Source: Mesorhizobium sp. CU3 (GTDB taxonomy: Bacteria; Pseudomonadota; Alphaproteobacteria; Rhizobiales; Rhizobiaceae). From it: DNA of 64,000 nt. The notes below the pieces were generated by a model, which saw only the letters and a list, made by a program, of their open reading frames with translations, searched no databases and was not told the DNA's origin. Positions 59,066 through 64,000 of this stretch are shown piece by piece (position 1 is the stretch's first letter; every line of letters begins with the position of its first letter). The position numbers were made by a program, and so were the translations under genes. The DNA lies in contig NZ_VFWX01000019.1 in assembly GCF_006442965.1 (NCBI RefSeq), positions 1 to 64,000 of the forward strand. The letters are read 5' to 3'.

Positions 59066-62000
59066 ATGGCAATGCGCGCGGCTCGTGGTCTCTCTTTCAT
59101 TCTCCTCATCTTTTTCGCCCTGGGCGGGGCGGCGTTCGCGGCCGAAGCCCGGCGAATCGTGACGATCGACAATTCCGACTATTTCGGTTTCGACCTCCGG
59201 TCGGATCAGAACGTCACCCTCGACCAATGCAAGACCACATGCCTGGGCGATCCAGCCTGCCGCGCCTTCACCTACAACACCAAGGCCAAGTGGTGTTTTC
59301 TCAAATCCGACTATAATCAGCTCAAACCCTTTACCGGCGCCGTCGCCGGCAAGGTTGCAAACGTCGATGGCGATCCCGATATCGGCGCGCCGCCGGCGCT
59401 CGCCTTCTTCCCCAACTGGATGGCCGACCAGGCGCAGCAGTTCCGCAACAAGCTGACCGACCCGGCCTATGACAAGCCAACCGAAGGGCTTGCCGCCCTG
59501 CAAGCCGCCGCCGAGCAGGCGGCGCTCACCGGCGACCATCGCCTGGCCATGCAGAAATACCAGGCCGCGCTCTCGGTGCTGCCCGACGATGGCGCGCTGT
59601 GGCTGGGGCTGGCGCGCGAGACCTTCGCCGTAGAGCCGGCTTCGAACACCACCGAGCCCGCGACTTTGCCGACGAACGGCACCTCCGCCGCCTTCAACGC
59701 CTACAAGCTCGCGCGCACCGCAAAGACCCGCGCCGAGGCGCTGGCGCTGGTCGCCCAGGGCCTCGACAAGCGCGACCAATTCCGGCCGTCGCTTCAAGCC
59801 TATGAGGCGAGCCTGGCGCTGGTCAACTCGCCGGCGGTCCAGGCCGACTATGCCGACCTCAAGGCGCGCAAAGGTTTCCGGATCGTCGAGCACACCGTCG
59901 ACGCCGATTCCTCCACGCCGCGCATCTGCGCCCAGTTTTCCGAGGAACTGGTCAAGACCGGCGTCGACTATTCGCAGTTCGTGACGGTCGACAACGCCGC
60001 ACCCAAGGCTGTCGAGGCCAAGGACAAGCAGATCTGCGTCGAGGGCCTGGAGCACGGCCAGCATTATGACGTGACCTTCCGCGCCGGCCTGCCGGCCGCT
60101 ATCGGCGAGACCATCGAAGCCCCGGTGGCGCTGTCGATCTATGTCCAGGATCGCGCCCCGTCGGCCCGCTTCACCGGCGACTCCTTTGTCCTGCCGGCTG
60201 GCGCGCGCCGCGGCATCCCCGTCGTCACCGTCAACATGAACGCCGCCAAGATGTCGCTCTACCGCATCGGCGATCGTTCGCTGGCGCAGCTTCTGTCCGG
60301 CTATCAGTTCCTGCATCAGCTCGACGGCTACGACATTTCCACCATTTCGGACCAGATGGGCGAGCCGGTCTGGTTCGGCACGCTCGACATCGCCAACGAT
60401 CTCAACAAGGAAGTCACGACCTCCTTCCCGGTCGATCAGGCGATCCCGCAGCGCAAGCCCGGCGTCTATGTGCTGACCGCGCAGCCGGTCGACGACAAGG
60501 GCGATGATTACGGCACGCGCGCCACGCAGTGGTTCGTCGTCTCCGACATCGGCCTTTCGACCTATACCGGCCAGGACGGCCTCAACGTCTTTGCCCGTTC
60601 GCTGGGTTCGGCCAAGCCGATTTCTGGCGCCGAGCTGACGCTGCTGGCCAAGAACAATGAGATTCTCGGCACCGCCACCACCGACGCCGAAGGCCGCGCC
60701 GTCTTCAATGCCGGCCTCACCCGCGGCGAGAACGGCATGGTGCCGGCCGTGCTGATGGCCAAGCAGGGCGACAGCGACTTCGTCTTCCTCGACATGGGCA
60801 AGGCCGGCTTCGACCTGTCTGACCGCGGCGTCGAGGGACGCGCCTCGCCCGGCGCGCTCGACGTCTATGCCTGGACCGAGCGCGGCATCTACCGCGCCGG
60901 CGAGGACGTGCATGTCGCGGCCCTTGCCCGCGACGGCGCCGCCAAGGCGGTCGAGAACCTGCCGCTGACCTTCATCTTCACTCGTCCCGACGGCGTCGAG
61001 AACCGCCGCATCGTCAGCAATGGCGAATCCGCCGGCGGCCACGCCGTCGACCTGCCGCTCGAGGCCAACGCCATGCGCGGCACTTGGACGGTGTCGATCT
61101 ACACCGATCCCAAGCAGTCGCCCGTCGCCAGCCAGATGTTCCTGGTCGAGGACTTCGTGCCGGATCGCATCGAGTTCGACCTGACCGCCGACAAGAAGGA
61201 GATCGCCCAGGGCGAGACCGCCAACGCCACCGTCGATGGTCGCTTCCTCTACGGCGCGCCGGCCGCGGGCCTGGCGCTCGAAGGCGAGTTGACGCTGTCG
61301 ACGACAAGCACCTGGGACAGCTTCAAGGACTTCACCTTCGGCCTCGCCGACGAGCAGTCGGCCGAGCCGACCGTGACGCCCTTCACCAACCTTCCGGTCG
61401 TCGGCGACGACGGCAAGGCGACCTTCCCGGTCACGATCGACCAACTGCCGTCGACCACCAAGCTGGTCAACGCCAAGGTAACTGTGCGCATGCGCGAAGC
61501 CGGCGGCCGCGCCGTCGAGCGCTCGCTCGATCTCGCCGTGCACCCGCTGAAGGACATGATTGGCATCCGCCCGGATTTCGCGGATGACGAGGTGCCGCAG
61601 GGCGGCACCGCCAAGTTCAGCATCATCGCCGTCGACCCGAACGGCAAGCGCGAGGATTTGAAGGGCGCCCAGTGGTCGCTGGTCAAGGTCGAGCGCAATT
61701 ATCAATGGTACCGCTCGAACAATTCCTGGAACTACGAGGCGGTGAACCTCACCAAGGCCGTGGCCAATGGCCAGTTAGACCTGAAGGCCGATGGCGAGGC
61801 GACGGTCTCGCTGCCCGTCGACTGGGGCCGCTACCGGCTCGAGGTCGAGACCGCCGATCCGGAAGGTCCGGCGACCAGCTATGAGTTCGACGCCGGCTGG
61901 TATGTCGCCTCCACCACCACCGAGACGCCCGACGGGCTGGAGATCGCTCTCGACAAGGACACCTATGCCGCCGGCGAGGTCGCCAAGCTGAAGGTCTCGC

Positions 62001-64000
62001 CGCATTTTGCCGGCGAGTTGCTTGTCACCATCGGCGCCGAGAAGCTGTTGAAGACCGTGACCGCCACGGTGCCGGCAGGCGGCGCCACCGTCGACATCCC
62101 GGTCGGCGACGACTGGGGCGCCGGCGCCTATGTCACGGCGACCTTGTTCCGGCCGGGCGACGCGCAGGAATCGCGCATGCCGGCCCGCGCCATCGGCGTC
62201 AAATGGCTGACGGTCGACCCGGGCTCGAAGAAGCTTGGCGTGAGCCTGACGCCGCCGGAAAAGACCGTGCCGCGCCAGCAACTGTCGATCCCGGTCGCAG
62301 TGAATGGCGCCGCGCCTGGCACCAACGCCTACGTCATGGTGGCTGCCGTCGATGTCGGCATCCTCAACCTCACCAACTACAAGGCGCCCGATCCGGAGGA
62401 CTGGTTCTTCGGCCAGCGCATGCTGGGGCTGGAGATCCGCGACCTCTACGGCCGCCTGATCGACGGCTCGCTCGGCGCCATGGGTAAAATACGGACCGGC
62501 GGCGACGGCGCCAACATGCAGGCGCAAGGCAGCCCGCCGACTGAAAAGCTGGTCGCCTTCTTCTCCGGCCCGGTCGAGCTCGACGCCAACGGCAAGGCCC
62601 GCATCGACTTCGACATCCCGCAATTCAACGGCACCGTGCGCGTCATGGCCGTTGCCTGGACCAAGGATGCGGTCGGCCACGCCCAGACCGACGTCATCGT
62701 GCGCGATCCGGTGGTAATCACCGCCGGCCTGCCGCGCTTCCTGGCGCCGGGCGATGCGGCGACCATGCGCCTCGACATCGCCGACACTGACGGCCCGGCC
62801 GGCGACTACGCGCTCTCGGTCACCACGACCGGCGATCTTTCGACCGGCGACAAGCCCCTACCCGAGAAGCTGACGCTCGCCCAGGGCAAGCGCCAGTCGC
62901 TGACCTTCCGGCTGGTCGCCAAGACCGCCGGCGACGCCTCCGTCACCGTCAAGCTCGCGCATGCCGACGGTACGCAGGTCGAGCAGACCCTCTATCTGCC
63001 GGTGCGGCCGGCGCAGCTTCCGGTCACCAACCGCATGGTTGTCGACCTGAAGCCGCATGGCGGCTCGCTGCGCGTCGACAAGGAACTGCTGGCCGCAAGC
63101 GTGCTCGACGGCGCTTCGGTCAGCGTCGGCGTTTCGCAGTCGTCCGCGCTCGACGTGCCATCGCTGCTGATGTCGCTCGACCGCTACCCCTATGGCTGCG
63201 CCGAGCAGACCACCAGCCGCGCCATGCCGCTGCTCTATGTCAACGACATGGCCAAGAGCATCGGCATGGAGAACGATCCGGATCTGCACCAGCGCATCCA
63301 GGACGCGATCTACAAGGTGCTGTCCTACCAGGCTTCGAGCGGCAGCTTCGGCCTGTGGGGGCCGGGCTCCGGCGACCTGTGGCTCGACGCTTATGTCACC
63401 GAGTTCCTGACCCGGGCGCGCGAGGAAAAGTATGATGTTCCGGCGCTTGCGATGAACCAGGCGCTGAACAACCTGCAGAACTCGCTCGGCTACGACCAGA
63501 GCGTCCAGGATCGCGGCAGCGAGATCGCCTATGCGCTCTATGTGCTGGCCCGCAACAAGAAGGCCTCGATCGGCGATCTGCGCTACTACGCCGACACGCA
63601 GCTCGAAGCCTTCACCAGCCCGATGGCCGTCGCCCAGCTGGCGGCGAGCCTCGCGCTATATGGCGACACGCAGCGCTCGGAAGCCACCTTCCAGACGGCG
63701 CTCAGGCTGGCGCAAGCCGACACCGACTACGACTACTACCGCTCGGACTACGGCTCGCCGCTGCGTGACGGCGCGGCGATGCTGGCGCTGGCAGCGGAAT
63801 CGAAGCCGGTGCCGAGCATCATGCCGCAGCTGATCAAGCTGGTCGGCCGCGAGCGCGCCGATGCCCGCTGGACCACCACCCAGGACGAATCCTGGATGCT
63901 GCTTGCCGCGCGGGCGCTGAAGGAAGGCAATGATTCCATCACGCTTTCCGTCAACGGCGCGCCGCATTCGGGCGGCTATTCCGACCAGGTCGCCGGCAGC
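59066..64000 (+). CDS. alpha-2-macroglobulin family protein with PAN-like domain (partial)
   Basis: At least 1645 residues, open to the window edge. A signal peptide (residues 1-25, ending AAFA) is followed by a PAN/Apple-like cysteine domain (residues 30-95: TLDQCKTTCLGDPACRAFTY, WCFLKSDY). Next come macroglobulin-type beta domains, with ATERGIYRAGE-like segments (YAWTERGIYRAGEDVHV) typical of bacterial members. The thioester motif is CAEQ (YPYGCAEQTTSR, residues 1378-1381), so the protease-trapping chemistry should be possible. The helical domain after it is seen up to the edge. Bacterial members trap foreign proteases in the periplasm and often sit next to pbpC, which could lie just outside. 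Divergent from tamA by 277 bases, which show no clear element. Confidence 0.9.
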   Translation, partial: MAMRAARGLSFILLIFFALGGAAFAAEARRIVTIDNSDYFGFDLRSDQNVTLDQCKTTCLGDPACRAFTYNTKAKWCFLKSDYNQLKPFTGAVAGKVANVDGDPDIGAPPALAFFPNWMADQAQQFRNKLTDPAYDKPTEGLAALQAAAEQAALTGDHRLAMQKYQAALSVLPDDGALWLGLARETFAVEPASNTTEPATLPTNGTSAAFNAYKLARTAKTRAEALALVAQGLDKRDQFRPSLQAYEASLALVNSPAVQADYADLKARKGFRIVEHTVDADSSTPRICAQFSEELVKTGVDYSQFVTVDNAAPKAVEAKDKQICVEGLEHGQHYDVTFRAGLPAAIGETIEAPVALSIYVQDRAPSARFTGDSFVLPAGARRGIPVVTVNMNAAKMSLYRIGDRSLAQLLSGYQFLHQLDGYDISTISDQMGEPVWFGTLDIANDLNKEVTTSFPVDQAIPQRKPGVYVLTAQPVDDKGDDYGTRATQWFVVSDIGLSTYTGQDGLNVFARSLGSAKPISGAELTLLAKNNEILGTATTDAEGRAVFNAGLTRGENGMVPAVLMAKQGDSDFVFLDMGKAGFDLSDRGVEGRASPGALDVYAWTERGIYRAGEDVHVAALARDGAAKAVENLPLTFIFTRPDGVENRRIVSNGESAGGHAVDLPLEANAMRGTWTVSIYTDPKQSPVASQMFLVEDFVPDRIEFDLTADKKEIAQGETANATVDGRFLYGAPAAGLALEGELTLSTTSTWDSFKDFTFGLADEQSAEPTVTPFTNLPVVGDDGKATFPVTIDQLPSTTKLVNAKVTVRMREAGGRAVERSLDLAVHPLKDMIGIRPDFADDEVPQGGTAKFSIIAVDPNGKREDLKGAQWSLVKVERNYQWYRSNNSWNYEAVNLTKAVANGQLDLKADGEATVSLPVDWGRYRLEVETADPEGPATSYEFDAGWYVASTTTETPDGLEIALDKDTYAAGEVAKLKVSPHFAGELLVTIGAEKLLKTVTATVPAGGATVDIPVGDDWGAGAYVTATLFRPGDAQESRMPARAIGVKWLTVDPGSKKLGVSLTPPEKTVPRQQLSIPVAVNGAAPGTNAYVMVAAVDVGILNLTNYKAPDPEDWFFGQRMLGLEIRDLYGRLIDGSLGAMGKIRTGGDGANMQAQGSPPTEKLVAFFSGPVELDANGKARIDFDIPQFNGTVRVMAVAWTKDAVGHAQTDVIVRDPVVITAGLPRFLAPGDAATMRLDIADTDGPAGDYALSVTTTGDLSTGDKPLPEKLTLAQGKRQSLTFRLVAKTAGDASVTVKLAHADGTQVEQTLYLPVRPAQLPVTNRMVVDLKPHGGSLRVDKELLAASVLDGASVSVGVSQSSALDVPSLLMSLDRYPYGCAEQTTSRAMPLLYVNDMAKSIGMENDPDLHQRIQDAIYKVLSYQASSGSFGLWGPGSGDLWLDAYVTEFLTRAREEKYDVPALAMNQALNNLQNSLGYDQSVQDRGSEIAYALYVLARNKKASIGDLRYYADTQLEAFTSPMAVAQLAASLALYGDTQRSEATFQTALRLAQADTDYDYYRSDYGSPLRDGAAMLALAAESKPVPSIMPQLIKLVGRERADARWTTTQDESWMLLAARALKEGNDSITLSVNGAPHSGGYSDQVAGS

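Noticed and set aside
58811..61705. 964-residue open frame on the minus strand
   Set aside because: It is antisense to the alpha-2-macroglobulin gene, whose frame shows a signal peptide, known domains and the thioester motif. Long antisense frames are common in GC-rich codon-biased DNA; its translation is low-complexity, rich in Arg, Gly, Val and Asp, with no family.

Overview
The window is a gene-dense, high-GC stretch of a chromosome from an alphaproteobacterium of the Rhizobiales, most like Mesorhizobium or a close relative. This rests on the gene families (ArsR-methyltransferase next to metF, PreTA, MttB-type methyltransferase with a GcvT-type oxidoreductase, RutR-type regulators), on codon bias, and on the palindromic intergenic repeats scattered through it. 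No rRNA, tRNA, CRISPR array, phage or insertion sequence was recognised. About 50 genes are supported; the last one runs off the right edge.

Layout. 0-1.5 kb: ornithine/lysine decarboxylase on the minus strand, preceded by a short leader ORF whose position and ending recall the speF leader. 1.5-14.6 kb: housekeeping and small-metabolism genes: an EamA exporter, a 28-residue membrane peptide, an ArsR-methyltransferase/metF operon with a dyad operator, TrmO + DUF2293, MOSC, an ICMT-like methyltransferase, a FabH-like synthase, EttA + trans-aconitate methyltransferase, a membrane GGDEF protein, a secreted RNase T2 and a lipase-like hydrolase. 14.7-17.5 kb: a translationally coupled CoA-transferase/ThDP-enzyme pair. 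17.7-23.5 kb: CHRD protein, a four-gene NMT1/THI5-type ABC transporter, cupin and a small secreted protein.

23.5-36.3 kb is the most coherent part: the reductive pyrimidine pathway. It holds PreT-PreA (dihydropyrimidine dehydrogenase), dihydropyrimidinase, a beta-ureidopropionase-type amidohydrolase and an omega-amino acid (beta-alanine) transaminase, plus two RutR-type TetR regulators. Four dyads close to the E. coli RutR box (TTGACCAnnTGGTCAA) sit in front of the catabolic units. A small stress module (XRE regulator, two SDRs, an AhpD-like protein, an Rrf2 regulator) lies between the blocks.

36.3-43.3 kb: ChaC, two-domain VOC protein, DoxX, then a methylamine/betaine-type demethylation pair (MttB-family methyltransferase and FAD-GcvT oxidoreductase). 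43.5-50.5 kb: a lipoprotein lytic transglycosylase and a dipeptide-type ABC transporter with both ATPases fused. 50.8-64 kb: cell-envelope genes: TamB (2016 residues, with a large internal duplication) and TamA on the minus strand, divergent from a thioester-containing alpha-2-macroglobulin with an N-terminal PAN-like domain.

The best leads for something new are the decarboxylase leader peptide, the RutR-box regulon with two RutR paralogues, the tandem duplication in TamB, the CoA-transferase/ThDP pair and the PAN-alpha-2-macroglobulin next to TamAB.
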